This document shows, one piece after another, positions 13,262 to 23,250 of a stretch of DNA of 47,862 nt (its first letter is position 1; every line of letters starts with the position of its first letter). The position numbers and the translations under genes were made by a program. Under the pieces are notes generated by a model. That model worked only from the letters and a program-made list of their open reading frames with translations, was not told the origin of the DNA and ran no database searches. The stretch comes from a virus: IMG/VR virus record IMGVR_UViG_3300011445_000029, positions 1-47,862 of that record, one strand, 5' to 3'.

Positions 13262-15100
13262 CTATTTCTTGCCAAAACTGATCCAACTTAGTTGGGTATT
13301 CTTGTCAGGATTACGCTGGCGTATCCCTGTCCAAGAGCAATCTTCTACCATCTTCTTCATGTACTCCGCACGCCTATCTAATTTAGCACGCGCTTGATCC
13401 ATACCCAGGTTTTGCATGAAGTAGTTTACTAATCCAGCTAAAGCATCCACTCTGTCATCCTTAGCTAAGCATCCCTTTTCTTGGGTAATGTGACTAAGTT
13501 GGTACATAAGGGAACGCTGCTGGGATAACACTTCGCTATCCTCAGGGTGGGCTAAGATATCTTGTTCTATTACACGGGGATCTATTACAATCAGATGCTG
13601 ATTAAGGACAGGCTCAAGGGTATCTATGATACGCTTTTCCTTCTGGCCCTTAGTCCACTCTGAGGGAGTTACCGTACATGGGTAAATCTTCGCTAAGATA
13701 GGAGATAAGAGTTGATCGAACATACCTGCACCAAAGTTAGGTTCAGTTATGATCTCCTTAACCTGATACTTCTTAGCTAACTCCGCTATCTGGATAAGAT
13801 TCTTTTCCTCGTATCCATCTCTGAATCCTCTACAGGCGACTATCCAGATTAATCCGTTACAAAATTTACCAATAGCGTAGGCTAACTCGTCACCACCCTT
13901 ACCAGCAGGATCTATATACATCGCTGTCTGAGTAGGGGATAACCACTCCATCTTAGCGTCTTTAAGATTGATAGGTGCGTAGAAACGATCACCCATGAAG
14001 CCCATACAGGGCAGATCCTTCAAGCAGAAGTCATCTATAGTAGTCCACTGAGGAGTGGCAGGGATCTTATCCCCAATACTCATAACGATGAAGTCTCTAA
14101 GCTTGAGTGGGAACCTTTCGGCATCCTCTAAAGACGTATCCAACATGAACTGTCGGACGAAGCCAGAGTGTGCAAACTCCTTCTCACTATCACATAGGAT
14201 AGCCTCGTTGAATCGGGTATCAGTAGGCCAACCTAAGTTACCCCTTAGACCTCTTCCTGTTTGCTTCTCAGGAGTGAGATCAGCATGTATAGTAGGCTCA
14301 AGCTGGTCACCATAACGAGATAACCATTTGTCGGATGGGTAACGAGCAGGAATAATAATACGCTTGTAGCCACGCTCATTTACTAACCTCTCATAGATAC
14401 TATCCTCGCACTGAGGAGTACCCAGGTAGATAACCAATCCAGACTCAGGCTTACCGATAGCTCCACCTATCTCAGAGATATAGTGTGCTAACTTCTCCCG
14501 TAATAGCTGTGTTTCAGAAGTCTTTGGAGTCTCTACGTCATCGCAGAACGTAATGTCTGAGCGAGAACCAGTCATTTGCCCAAAGATACCTCTGGAGAAT
14601 ATGCTGGGCTCCTGTGCAGGGTTACATCCACGTATGTCGAAGCCTGTTTGCGCTATACGGTCCCCAAGAGCCTTCTGAGGCTCCAGGTGCTGTAGCTCAG
14701 GGATTTGCCTGATAAGCTTCAAGCAGAACGTGGTGAACGCTACAGCCTTTGTAGAGGCCGCAGAGACGGTCATTATGTTGATGTTGGGGTTCCAATAGGC
14801 AACCCATACGGCTATCGTTGCACAGATCCAGGACTTACCGATTCCTCGGAAAGCTTCCAGAACCATTCTCTTAGTGCAATCCCCATTAGCCTTCTTGAGC
14901 ATGGGGTACTCTTCCAAGAACGCTGCATCAGGCTCTAAGTTAACCAGTGATGAATGCTTGATAACATTCTGGAGAACATTAGCCATCCTATACTGTTTAG
15001 GTGTAGGATCAGGTAAACCTAACTCATGCCAAATGTGGAAGAGGAAGTTGCGAAAGTCTGCAAACTGTGGGAGTTGATACTTATTAGTTGGTATAACCAT
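13262..15100 (-). CDS. Terminase large subunit (gp19-like)
   Basis: 612 residues, close to T7 gp19 (586). Walker A-type loop FRGIGKSW at about residues 84-91, Walker B-like ITFCDDVETP, and nuclease motif YIDPAGKGGDELAYA followed by IITEPNFGAGMFDQLL. It packages DNA into the procapsid with the small subunit encoded immediately upstream; start and stop abut at 15100. Confidence 0.95.
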   Translation of the reverse strand: MVIPTNKYQLPQFADFRNFLFHIWHELGLPDPTPKQYRMANVLQNVIKHSSLVNLEPDAAFLEEYPMLKKANGDCTKRMVLEAFRGIGKSWICATIAVWVAYWNPNINIMTVSAASTKAVAFTTFCLKLIRQIPELQHLEPQKALGDRIAQTGFDIRGCNPAQEPSIFSRGIFGQMTGSRSDITFCDDVETPKTSETQLLREKLAHYISEIGGAIGKPESGLVIYLGTPQCEDSIYERLVNERGYKRIIIPARYPSDKWLSRYGDQLEPTIHADLTPEKQTGRGLRGNLGWPTDTRFNEAILCDSEKEFAHSGFVRQFMLDTSLEDAERFPLKLRDFIVMSIGDKIPATPQWTTIDDFCLKDLPCMGFMGDRFYAPINLKDAKMEWLSPTQTAMYIDPAGKGGDELAYAIGKFCNGLIWIVACRGFRDGYEEKNLIQIAELAKKYQVKEIITEPNFGAGMFDQLLSPILAKIYPCTVTPSEWTKGQKEKRIIDTLEPVLNQHLIVIDPRVIEQDILAHPEDSEVLSQQRSLMYQLSHITQEKGCLAKDDRVDALAGLVNYFMQNLGMDQARAKLDRRAEYMKKMVEDCSWTGIRQRNPDKNTQLSWISFGKK

Positions 15101-15378
15101 TACATAGAAATAGCCTCGGGGCCATCATCCTCCAAGTAGTCCGAAGGAACAGTGAATGGGAGAGCAGCAAGCTTGTCCCTAATCCCTGTAACATCATCAG
15201 CCACTCCAGCCTGGATACCGTTGTTGTTCAGAAAGGTGACAGCACTGGCGATATGCTTAGCATTCGCAGCGTCACCCTTAGCACACTCGGCTATCAGAAA
15301 CTTAGCGACAGCTTCGTGCAGCCGGACGAGTAACTCGGGGTTAACTCGTATGTTGTTTGTGGGGGCTGACAATTTCAT
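15100..15378 (-). CDS. Terminase small subunit (gp18-like)
   Basis: 92 residues, the usual size for T7-type gp18 (89). Helical HEAVAKFLIAECAKGDAANA followed by an acidic C-terminus (SDYLEDDGPEAISM). AAGGAG is 6 bases upstream. Directly precedes terL; recognises DNA for packaging. Assigned from position, size and the gp18-like pattern. Confidence 0.8.
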   Translation of the reverse strand: MKLSAPTNNIRVNPELLVRLHEAVAKFLIAECAKGDAANAKHIASAVTFLNNNGIQAGVADDVTGIRDKLAALPFTVPSDYLEDDGPEAISM

Positions 15379-15661
15379 TCTTTAACTCCTTTAGTAGTTC
15401 AGTCTGCTTAGTCAAGTTCTCAGAGATAGCCTCAAGAACCTTAGTAAGGGACTTGCGGATGTACCATACGTACACCCCATCCTCGTCCTTTACGTCGTGC
15501 ATCTCGACAAGCTTACCAACTTGCTCTTTTAGTTCGGCAACATCCTTATCATACTGGTCAGGCACAGCCTTACGATCCTTCAACCATGCCACAACATCCT
15601 TACCAATATATAGGAGAACAAACGCGACAGGCCCAAGCTGGGCAAGTAGTGACATATCCAT
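15341..15661 (-). CDS. Holin- or spanin-like membrane protein
   Basis: 106 residues. One N-terminal membrane segment (LLAQLGPVAFVLLYIGKDVV) followed by charged coiled coil (DQYDKDVAELKEQVGKLVEM) and ISENLTKQTELLKELKNE. Position between the gp16-like gene and terS is where T7 has holin 17.5; topology also resembles an inner-membrane spanin. Overlaps terS by 38 bases. Confidence 0.65.
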   Translation of the reverse strand: MDMSLLAQLGPVAFVLLYIGKDVVAWLKDRKAVPDQYDKDVAELKEQVGKLVEMHDVKDEDGVYVWYIRKSLTKVLEAISENLTKQTELLKELKNEIVSPHKQHTS

Positions 15662-18600
15662 TAGCGCACTTCCCTTGATTCCATACCCTGCTGTAAGCGT
15701 ATCGCAGCGTCTTGGATATACTTCTGAAGATCCTTGTATTCACCGTACATTTTAGCCTTAGCAGCTTGCCTAAATTCAGTAAAGAAGGCACCTGCCAGTT
15801 TAACCTTAGGGTTATTTAATGCGTCATCACCAGTAAACTCCGGGAGAGACTTATATTGTGGGCTCTCGAATAACGCCTTAAGCGACTGCCTAAGCGTTCT
15901 ATCGCCAGCCTTTATAGTACCTACTAACTCAGCATAGCGATCCGCCGCAGTCTGACCCTTCTCATTCTTGAATTGGGTAAGATCAGCACGAATACCAGAG
16001 ATTTGGAAATCATCCTCTGTAGGCTTGAAGCCGTGCTTAAGGCGAGTTAACTCATCCAGCACAGGATCAGGGCCACCACCACCCTTAGTCTTAATCGGGG
16101 ACCAGAACGCCATCCACCTACCAAACTGATCCTCACCAGCCTGCTTATCCCTCTTGATCTCCTCACCTATTGGGTTACGGATAGGGGTAAGTTGAGCCGC
16201 TCCATACGGGGTACGGTTGAGCTGTGCCTCGGCGTAAGTGTGGACCTCACGTAGGGTATTCTCCTCTTCGCCACCCCAAGCAGGAGAAGCCATGAACCCT
16301 GGACGGGTAAACGTAGCACCTAACGTGCGGAAGAAGCGGCCAATCTTGTGAGGCTCAGGACCATTCAAGATATCCAGAGTATCGGTAAGACCACTCAGGT
16401 AGGTTTTCTTGACAACGTTGTTACTGATCGCGGTGATAGTAGCAACAGAGAGAGCTTCAAGGGTATCCTGATCCTTTTCCTTAGTCCAATAGGAATATTG
16501 GGTAAGATCCGCAATAGTACCTAAGAGAATTCCTATCGGGTCGAAACGATTGAACTGATAGCTGCGAGTATTAGGATCACCAACCTTTCCAATTCTAATG
16601 GAGTACTCTAAGTTTTCCTTATTGTTCTGCCACAGACGATTGAGAGTAGGCTCTTGCGGACCTTTCCCAACAATAGCAATACCAGCTTCAGGGTCCATAG
16701 CGTTAGCCGCTAATTGGGTACCTACAGCCATAATACCAATACCCATCGTTAACCTACCGATAGCATCAGCCTTACGGACAGGATCTTCGGAGGTTAAGTC
16801 GGCAACGAATTTAGTAGCACTTTTCTCGGCTCCTGGGAGATTAACCGCAGGGAGCTTCTTGACCATGCTATTCCAAGCGTGGAAGCTATACTCACCAACG
16901 CCTAAGATCGGATCTAAAGTCCTTCGCGCAGCAGCCTTCACGAGGTTGACTGGCGTAGATATGAAGGGGAGAATCAGCTTAGCAGGAGGGAAGTAGTTAG
17001 TGAATGCCTTGAGCAATCCAATAACCTTACCAGACTCTTCGGTGAAGGTAACCTCACGAGCCCTATCAATAGACGCCTTGGCGACATTGTAAGCACCCTG
17101 GTCAACCCTGGTATCCAAGAACTCTTGAGCAAGCTCCTTGGTATCACCTAATCTATCGGTAGGAATCCACCTTCCATCTATCTGTCTCCATTGCTTGCTG
17201 TTGATATAAGCGTCAGCCTCCATCTTGATACGAGCATCTGTGTAGGCTTGCCCATCACGGATAACTCGGTTCATCTTGCCAGCTACATATGCAGATTTGA
17301 AGTTATCTATATCCTTCTGTGTACGAGGATGCATCACCGGACCATTAGCATGATTAGGGTCAGAATGGAAACGAGTGAGAGCCAGATCATCAGCCTCTTG
17401 CTTGAATAGAGTCCTTGCTCTGGCACGGAAGTTAAGCTGCTTGAACAGCTCATCAGCCGCTGCAAGCATCTTGGTAGGAACCCTCCAAAGAGCCCCACCA
17501 GCGTTAACAGTAGTAGCAGCTAACTTACCAACCATCTCCGGAGAGTTGGAAGCAAGGAAGCGTGCAGCAGGAGTCAGCACAGAAGCATTCACAACGTTAT
17601 CTGCCGTAATAGCAGCGCCAAGCTCCTCGAACTTACCACTGTCCTTCATACCCTTTAGCAGGGTACTCCTACCAGTCTTGAAGGAATCCCACATTGCTTG
17701 CCGGGTAGTCGCTCCACCGTACTTACCACCTAACAGACCAAGCGTATCCAGGAAGCCTGTAGTAAGCTCGGTATAGGTGCGAAGTCCATCCTTGATAGCA
17801 ACCAGACCACCCTGGAAGCGTCCAGGATTGAAGCTAATGGGTGCGGTGACAGCACGCATCGCTCCACCTATAATCGTCTCAAGCGGCCTATAAGCCGTCA
17901 TGATCGCATTAGAGAGGAAGTTGACAACGTGGGTCTGACCATGCGAGAGTAAGCCGTTGATATAGTACTCAGCGACCATATCCCAGGTTCTACCCTTGCG
18001 GTGAATCTCCGTATTCAGGAGCGCAGCAGCGCCAGCCTTCTCAAGGTTCTCCTTGTGGAAGTTGAGTATCTGACGGATCTTAGGGATACCCCCAAGTTCC
18101 TTCAGGTAATTCATCGCCTGCTCAGGAGTACGATTCTCGATAAACGGAGTAAACTGTAAGCCGGAACCTAAGCCGACTATGTTCTTACCTCCACCCTTAC
18201 CCTGGATAGCCTTGACGTAGTTAGAGGTATGGATAACACTATCCACTAACTCTGCAAGTTGCTCTGGAGTAGCTTCCTCTAAGCTCTTAATACCCTTGAA
18301 GGCGTTACCTAAGGTGGCACTAACATTCTCCATCGTACTCTTGTAGGCCATCATCTTGATACCCATTTGGGATAACTCAGGGAGTTGTCCAGGGGTATCT
18401 TTAATCTGTTGGCTAAGGCGCATGAAGAACGTAGAAGCCTTGCTCTCGTCCATATGCAGCCAATCAGTAACTTGCTTGAAGTTCTCGGCAACTAACTCTG
18501 GAGGGATGCTTCGGTTAAGCGCGTGGGTGTACTCCGCAGCTTCCCTGTAGATATTCTCGTAGGCTCTCAGCACGGCCTTTTCAGAACCCTCAGCAATATT

Positions 18601-20010
18601 AGCGATGGGGGTTTTCAGCTTACCAATAGCGAGTACAGCGCGTTGGAAGGGGTTGAGCATGTGGACAGAGTGGACCTTTTCCAGATCGGAAACTTTCCAC
18701 AATTTATCTATAGCTGCTTTCTGCTGTGGCCCAAAGTGCTTAAGATTAGGCCGACCACTCACTCTTAATCCATCAAGTGTCGCTCCACTCTTGATTAAAT
18801 CTCGTGTAACTTTATCGGTTTTCTTTAAAAGATTGATTAAAGGTTGGGCAGATTGAACAACATCCTCATCCTTAGGTCCAGTTGCAGATGGACGGAAGAA
18901 TTTACCTTTCATCCCTGCTTCACGAACCTCGGCATCAGATATAAGTCCTAATTCATTTCTTAAATAAACTTCACTTAGGGCCGTGTGATAAGGCATTTCA
19001 TCATAATTGAAATCAACCTTATCTATATCTACAAATGGTGCAACCTTCTTATTAAAATCACCACTGATCTTACTCTTAGAAGGATCGGCAATAAACTTGC
19101 GGACCTCTCCCATATCCTGCCCACCGAAGCTTGCAATAGTCTCGGTAAGAAGCTTCTCATCCTTCTCAGCCATAGTAGGAGCCTTAGGAATTAATCCCGT
19201 AGCAACCTGCTGCTTAAGCTCATTCTGTTCATCCAAGGTTTCTTTGAACACCTTGGTAAGCTCTGCCGAGTCACCCTTAAAGCCCTTCTCAATAGCTTCC
19301 TGGGTCATACGCTCAGCGGCTCTGGTGCGCTTGAAGGCGCGGAACCCTGCCATCGTTAAGTCTATAAATCCACCAATACCTGCACCCTCTATGGCAGTCT
19401 TTAGGCGGTTGTATATCTCAGGGTCATCCTTATCGGTAGACAGGAACTCGGTAAGAGGACCACCGATATCGTGATCGTTCAACAGCGTAGAGATATTAGA
19501 CTCAGCGTTGAAGAACAACGTATCAGCAACAGCACCCTTGGCAGCGTTGTAACCAAGCCGACCAAAGGCTCCATACTTAGCCATCTGACTCGCTAAGCCC
19601 ACACCCTTTAAGATAGCCCCACCTGTGACGAATCCGGCTCCAAATTGGAATATACTTGAGGAAATATCTCCTGCAAACGTTTGGGACTTGAACCTATCTA
19701 TCTGCGGCATGAAGTCTAAACCAACATGGTCAGTCGTATCCGCAGCAAGGTTCCAAAGGTCTATACCGGCATTAGCGATACCGCGAGGCAACCCTAAGGC
19801 TATGTCACCAAGAGTCTCACCAAACGACAGATCGCTTGAGGAAGGCTCCTGAACAGCCTGTAGGGGTTGGATGTTCTGGAACGCAGAGCGCGATAGCTCA
19901 GGGTCATATGTCCTAACACGCTTAGGAGTGATAGGCTCTATAGGGGCACTGAGAGATAACGGATCGTTCTCTTCCGGCATGGTCCCAAGAGTAGCCTCTG
20001 GTTTAATCAT
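15661..20010 (-). CDS. Internal virion protein gp16-like (ejection/core protein)
   Basis: 1449 residues, in the size class of T7 gp16 (1318). Largely helical with glycine-rich hydrophobic patches (IFQFGAGFVTGGAILKGVGL, GRLTMGIGIMAVGTQLAANA) suited to membrane crossing during DNA ejection. I do not see a clear lytic transglycosylase active site at the N-terminus, unlike T7 gp16. The stretch coding roughly 18770-19060 is more A+T-rich than its surroundings. Confidence 0.85.
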   Translation of the reverse strand: MIKPEATLGTMPEENDPLSLSAPIEPITPKRVRTYDPELSRSAFQNIQPLQAVQEPSSSDLSFGETLGDIALGLPRGIANAGIDLWNLAADTTDHVGLDFMPQIDRFKSQTFAGDISSSIFQFGAGFVTGGAILKGVGLASQMAKYGAFGRLGYNAAKGAVADTLFFNAESNISTLLNDHDIGGPLTEFLSTDKDDPEIYNRLKTAIEGAGIGGFIDLTMAGFRAFKRTRAAERMTQEAIEKGFKGDSAELTKVFKETLDEQNELKQQVATGLIPKAPTMAEKDEKLLTETIASFGGQDMGEVRKFIADPSKSKISGDFNKKVAPFVDIDKVDFNYDEMPYHTALSEVYLRNELGLISDAEVREAGMKGKFFRPSATGPKDEDVVQSAQPLINLLKKTDKVTRDLIKSGATLDGLRVSGRPNLKHFGPQQKAAIDKLWKVSDLEKVHSVHMLNPFQRAVLAIGKLKTPIANIAEGSEKAVLRAYENIYREAAEYTHALNRSIPPELVAENFKQVTDWLHMDESKASTFFMRLSQQIKDTPGQLPELSQMGIKMMAYKSTMENVSATLGNAFKGIKSLEEATPEQLAELVDSVIHTSNYVKAIQGKGGGKNIVGLGSGLQFTPFIENRTPEQAMNYLKELGGIPKIRQILNFHKENLEKAGAAALLNTEIHRKGRTWDMVAEYYINGLLSHGQTHVVNFLSNAIMTAYRPLETIIGGAMRAVTAPISFNPGRFQGGLVAIKDGLRTYTELTTGFLDTLGLLGGKYGGATTRQAMWDSFKTGRSTLLKGMKDSGKFEELGAAITADNVVNASVLTPAARFLASNSPEMVGKLAATTVNAGGALWRVPTKMLAAADELFKQLNFRARARTLFKQEADDLALTRFHSDPNHANGPVMHPRTQKDIDNFKSAYVAGKMNRVIRDGQAYTDARIKMEADAYINSKQWRQIDGRWIPTDRLGDTKELAQEFLDTRVDQGAYNVAKASIDRAREVTFTEESGKVIGLLKAFTNYFPPAKLILPFISTPVNLVKAAARRTLDPILGVGEYSFHAWNSMVKKLPAVNLPGAEKSATKFVADLTSEDPVRKADAIGRLTMGIGIMAVGTQLAANAMDPEAGIAIVGKGPQEPTLNRLWQNNKENLEYSIRIGKVGDPNTRSYQFNRFDPIGILLGTIADLTQYSYWTKEKDQDTLEALSVATITAISNNVVKKTYLSGLTDTLDILNGPEPHKIGRFFRTLGATFTRPGFMASPAWGGEEENTLREVHTYAEAQLNRTPYGAAQLTPIRNPIGEEIKRDKQAGEDQFGRWMAFWSPIKTKGGGGPDPVLDELTRLKHGFKPTEDDFQISGIRADLTQFKNEKGQTAADRYAELVGTIKAGDRTLRQSLKALFESPQYKSLPEFTGDDALNNPKVKLAGAFFTEFRQAAKAKMYGEYKDLQKYIQDAAIRLQQGMESREVR

Positions 20011-22664
20011 TACTTAAATTCTCCACGGCGTCTAATAGCCTCTTGCTGAGCCGAGATAAAGTACTCAGCTTGATCTATAATAGCGGAATTAGGTGCAGTC
20101 TGGATACCAAGAGCATCGAACAAAGCTCTGGCTTCTTGGTCATTCTCTAACACCTGATACATCTTATCAATACTCGGGAACAACGGAGTAAGCTCATAAG
20201 GAATAAACTCCGGGTTCGTTATCTTGATCTTCCTCCCCGCTTCGGAAGGACCAATGCTGAAGTAACCTTCTATAATATCCTTGTAACTAATACCTAACAG
20301 CTTATTGGCGTTGATATAAGCCAGAGACTTATCATAGTCTGTAGCCATACTTGCCTGGACAGTCATGAAGGTTCTGTCTATGTTCTTCTGAGCAGCACGA
20401 ACAAACTCCATAGCCCCAGGTTTACCCTGAGCAACCTGCTGTAGAGCAAAGATGCTTAGTGGGTATGGATGGTAATTCTGCTTCACAGGATCGGTGAAGA
20501 TATCCAGAATCGTATCCTTAGGCAGGATAGGAGTCATCGCAGATATCTTACGCGCCTTGCCGACACTCATGGCATTCTCGAAATCAATCTTAGCCATCGT
20601 ATCAACACCCCACACATCACCCTTAGGGTCATCCTTATCAAAGGCGATCTTAAGTGGGGACCAATCTTCACGACCGTTAATCTTGTTCTTGTTCCAAGTA
20701 TAAGCAGACCCATCTAAGTCTACCTCAGCCCTTGGTAGCTTGTCTGCGAATCCTGTCATCATACCGGCAGCTAACCTGGAGTTAGTCGTGTCGATCTCTG
20801 GAACACGCTTGGAGGCGCTTCCCTCAGCCTTTACAGTCTCCTTGGCTGGTTTGGTGTCAGTAGCCTTAGACTCTGATCCCGACGCACCAGAAGGCTTGGT
20901 AGCCGCTCCCTCAGCCTTCTTGGCATAGGGGTTGAAAGGCTCCGAGTAGTCACCCTTCTTGAGCCACTTACCAACCTGCTTAGTGAGGTTGTTGATCTCC
21001 ACTAATCCAGCACGGTAGAATTTCTCAGGATCAGACTTCTGTAGAGCGATGTTCTTAGGATCTTGCATCCATCCCGTATCGAAAGCATTAAGAACCTGGA
21101 GAGGAAGTTCCTGATTTAAGAACTGTTCCCCTTCTGGTGTTAGTTGAATCGCATTCGGATTCGGGAATGCATCTTGCGTGACACTACCATTACTCTTTGG
21201 CTTATCATAAACATACTTTGCATCCACAGCAGGACCAACAAGCTTCCCATTTGGCTGAAGTACGTTGATCTCCTTAGACATAAGGATACTTCTGTAAATA
21301 TTTTCAGAATCTCTCCAAGCTTGTGAATTAAGCGCAGTAAGGCGCTCGCGAGGGAGCTTGTTTACATGGTTAGTCTGGATAAGCTTCTGCGCCTCTTGTT
21401 CACCGATAACTCCGTTCTCTTGCCAATTCTTGATAAGAGCCGTGTTATCCTTATCAACATTGTCATTTATCAGCTTCAGGCGAGAAGTCTTATTAAGCTC
21501 ATCAGCTTGCCGTGCAGCTTGGACACGCTTGCCATGCTCTTGCCACAACTTACGGCCTTCCCCACGCATGACAACATCCTTCTCAGCCTTCGTAGGAGCT
21601 GCCTCTATCATCTTGGTATAGGCGTCATCCGTAGCCTCGAAGTCAGCTTCTAATTCATCTGCTATGGCATCATTGGCGGGACGTTCATCTTCCCGAAACT
21701 CTCTAATAGCTCTACGAGATGGCGCAGTAACTTGCTTATAAACATTGCTGTTTTCCTTCCACTGAGCTATGGCAGCTTCGCGGTTCCTCATCAACTCTAA
21801 AGCCTTAACACGCTCCAACCCACGAAGGGAAGTAGTAGCCAGAGCTTCAGCTTCTGTTAGGTTACCTGCATAGTACTTTTCTAAGAAGGCCGAATAGTTA
21901 GTCTTGTTGGACTCATCGCTAATTTCCGCAGCTCTTTTCCATTCAGCACGAAGCATATTAAGCTTATCAGAACCAAATGGCTGTTGAAGTAGAGAAGCCT
22001 TGTTGGCCTCTATGTATTCAGCTCCATCTTCAGGAGTAGCAGAAGCGACAGCACGATAAAGCTGATCGCTCTGGAAAGTCTCCAATTCTTTCTTCTTCGC
22101 TGCCTCACCTAAGCGTGCCTCCTTGGCAGTCTGCCTTTCATCTTGTTCAAAGGCATTACCAAGTAGCTTGTAATAGTCAGACTTAAAGACTCCATCCTTA
22201 AGCTTCACATTACCAATCTGTATTTCACCTGCATGAGTCAGGTAATCTTTTGCAACCTGAGCCCCGCCAGTAGTTTGAGCTTCTTGATAACCAGCTTCTA
22301 CAACGCTTGCGACAAAGGCATGTGGGTCCTTGATACCAGCCTTGTACACGCGCTCGGTAACGGCTGCATTCAGCATTTCATAATTAGGAGCAGCAGTCTT
22401 AAGCTGACTCCCGAATAGCGTTCCAAGTTCAGCATAAGCTTGATTCTTAGTGGCCTGGGAGAAAGCATCACTCTGCTCCCTTATAGCCTGGATCATAAGC
22501 TGCTGATTATAGTGACCCTGGTACTTACCAAACTCGCGCTTGAACCAAGGATCATTTACTAACTCAGGGTTAACCGCAGCAGCATCTTGCAGGAGTCTAT
22601 TGAAGGTAGCTCCGACGTATGCACCGGGATTACTGTAGACTGGCTGACCCGTTCCTGGGACCAC
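20010..22664 (-). CDS. Internal virion protein gp15-like (downstream part of a split gene)
   Basis: 884 residues counted from the GTG at 22664, but the frame is open back to 22763, where an in-frame TGA separates it from the 158-residue frame upstream. The first ~33 extra codons are Pro/Ser-rich (ESLAPQEAPSSRPSNTVVVP). No ribosome-binding site precedes the GTG. The body is helical and charged (PWFKREFGKYQGHYNQQLMI, ERVKALELMRNREAAIAQW) with a Thr/Lys/Glu linker mid-protein. In T7, gp15 forms part of the internal core and the ejected trans-envelope channel. Confidence 0.8.
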   Translation of the reverse strand: MVPGTGQPVYSNPGAYVGATFNRLLQDAAAVNPELVNDPWFKREFGKYQGHYNQQLMIQAIREQSDAFSQATKNQAYAELGTLFGSQLKTAAPNYEMLNAAVTERVYKAGIKDPHAFVASVVEAGYQEAQTTGGAQVAKDYLTHAGEIQIGNVKLKDGVFKSDYYKLLGNAFEQDERQTAKEARLGEAAKKKELETFQSDQLYRAVASATPEDGAEYIEANKASLLQQPFGSDKLNMLRAEWKRAAEISDESNKTNYSAFLEKYYAGNLTEAEALATTSLRGLERVKALELMRNREAAIAQWKENSNVYKQVTAPSRRAIREFREDERPANDAIADELEADFEATDDAYTKMIEAAPTKAEKDVVMRGEGRKLWQEHGKRVQAARQADELNKTSRLKLINDNVDKDNTALIKNWQENGVIGEQEAQKLIQTNHVNKLPRERLTALNSQAWRDSENIYRSILMSKEINVLQPNGKLVGPAVDAKYVYDKPKSNGSVTQDAFPNPNAIQLTPEGEQFLNQELPLQVLNAFDTGWMQDPKNIALQKSDPEKFYRAGLVEINNLTKQVGKWLKKGDYSEPFNPYAKKAEGAATKPSGASGSESKATDTKPAKETVKAEGSASKRVPEIDTTNSRLAAGMMTGFADKLPRAEVDLDGSAYTWNKNKINGREDWSPLKIAFDKDDPKGDVWGVDTMAKIDFENAMSVGKARKISAMTPILPKDTILDIFTDPVKQNYHPYPLSIFALQQVAQGKPGAMEFVRAAQKNIDRTFMTVQASMATDYDKSLAYINANKLLGISYKDIIEGYFSIGPSEAGRKIKITNPEFIPYELTPLFPSIDKMYQVLENDQEARALFDALGIQTAPNSAIIDQAEYFISAQQEAIRRRGEFK

Positions 22665-22696
22665 TACAGTATTAGAAGGACGAGAAGAAGGCGCTT

Positions 22697-22766
22697 CCTG
22701 AGGCGCTAAGGACTCCGCAGACTGCGGAGCTAACCACGAATAGGTGGTTTTGCCCGAACTGCCTCA
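22697..22766 (-). other. In-frame UGA with downstream perfect hairpin, candidate recoding site
   Basis: Minus strand: AAG ACT TGA GGC AGT, and about 44 bases further CTCCGCA-GTC-TGCGGAG, a perfect 7-bp hairpin. The downstream frame has no ATG and no Shine-Dalgarno. The combination suggests stop-codon readthrough, though a nonsense mutation or sequencing error would look the same. Confidence 0.4.
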
Positions 22767-23240
22767 AGTCTTTCCTACACAGACAGGTTGGTGTGCAGCT
22801 ATGGATATAGGAGCAACACCGGTCTTTTCATCCGGGATGATGGACTGAGTAAACCCATTCTTAATACCCGAAGAAGCCTCACCATAACCTCGCGCAGCGA
22901 TCTCTCTGGCAAGAGCCTTTATGTAGCCAGTACGGAAGTAAGGATTACTAAACTCAGATATAACACCCTTATTAGTAACCTTAGCAAACGCCTCTGCCAG
23001 AGAGCCAGAAGAAGCCTCAGCCTCTCCTAATCGCTTCTCTAATTCAGCAGCACCAAGCTCTTGATCTCTTTCTGCACCACCTAACTCAAGATTAGCAAGG
23101 CCGTTAGTAAGTGTGGCAGATAACTCCGAGAAGTCTGTGAAGTTGAGCTTGGTGCCGTGAACGTATTGAAAGTTGTCTACTGGATTAGCCCGAGGTTGTA
23201 TTTCTCCTCGTCTTAGATCATCTACTTGTAACCTGGGCAT
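22764..23240 (-). CDS. N-terminal part of gp15-like protein or separate small virion protein
   Basis: 158 residues from ATG 23240 with AAAGG upstream. Helical acidic region (LGGAERDQELGAAELEKRLG) and FSNPYFRTGYIKALAREIAA, a pattern echoed in the downstream frame (NDPWFKREFGKYQGHYNQQL). Ends at TGA 22764-22766 in the same frame as the 884-residue gene. Either readthrough yields one ~1075-residue protein or this is an independent product. Confidence 0.7.
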   Translation of the reverse strand: MPRLQVDDLRRGEIQPRANPVDNFQYVHGTKLNFTDFSELSATLTNGLANLELGGAERDQELGAAELEKRLGEAEASSGSLAEAFAKVTNKGVISEFSNPYFRTGYIKALAREIAARGYGEASSGIKNGFTQSIIPDEKTGVAPISIAAHQPVCVGKT

Positions 23241-23250
23241 ACTTTAACCT

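Noticed and set aside
15661-20010. Several plus-strand frames of 60-155 codons opposite the gp16-like gene
   Set aside because: They mirror codon structure of the sense gene and show no start signals; no plus-strand gene is supported anywhere in the window.
22764-22766. UGA decoded as tryptophan by an altered genetic code
   Set aside because: TGA is used as the terminal stop of many overlapping genes here (ATGA, TGATG), and TGG is the Trp codon in conserved motifs.
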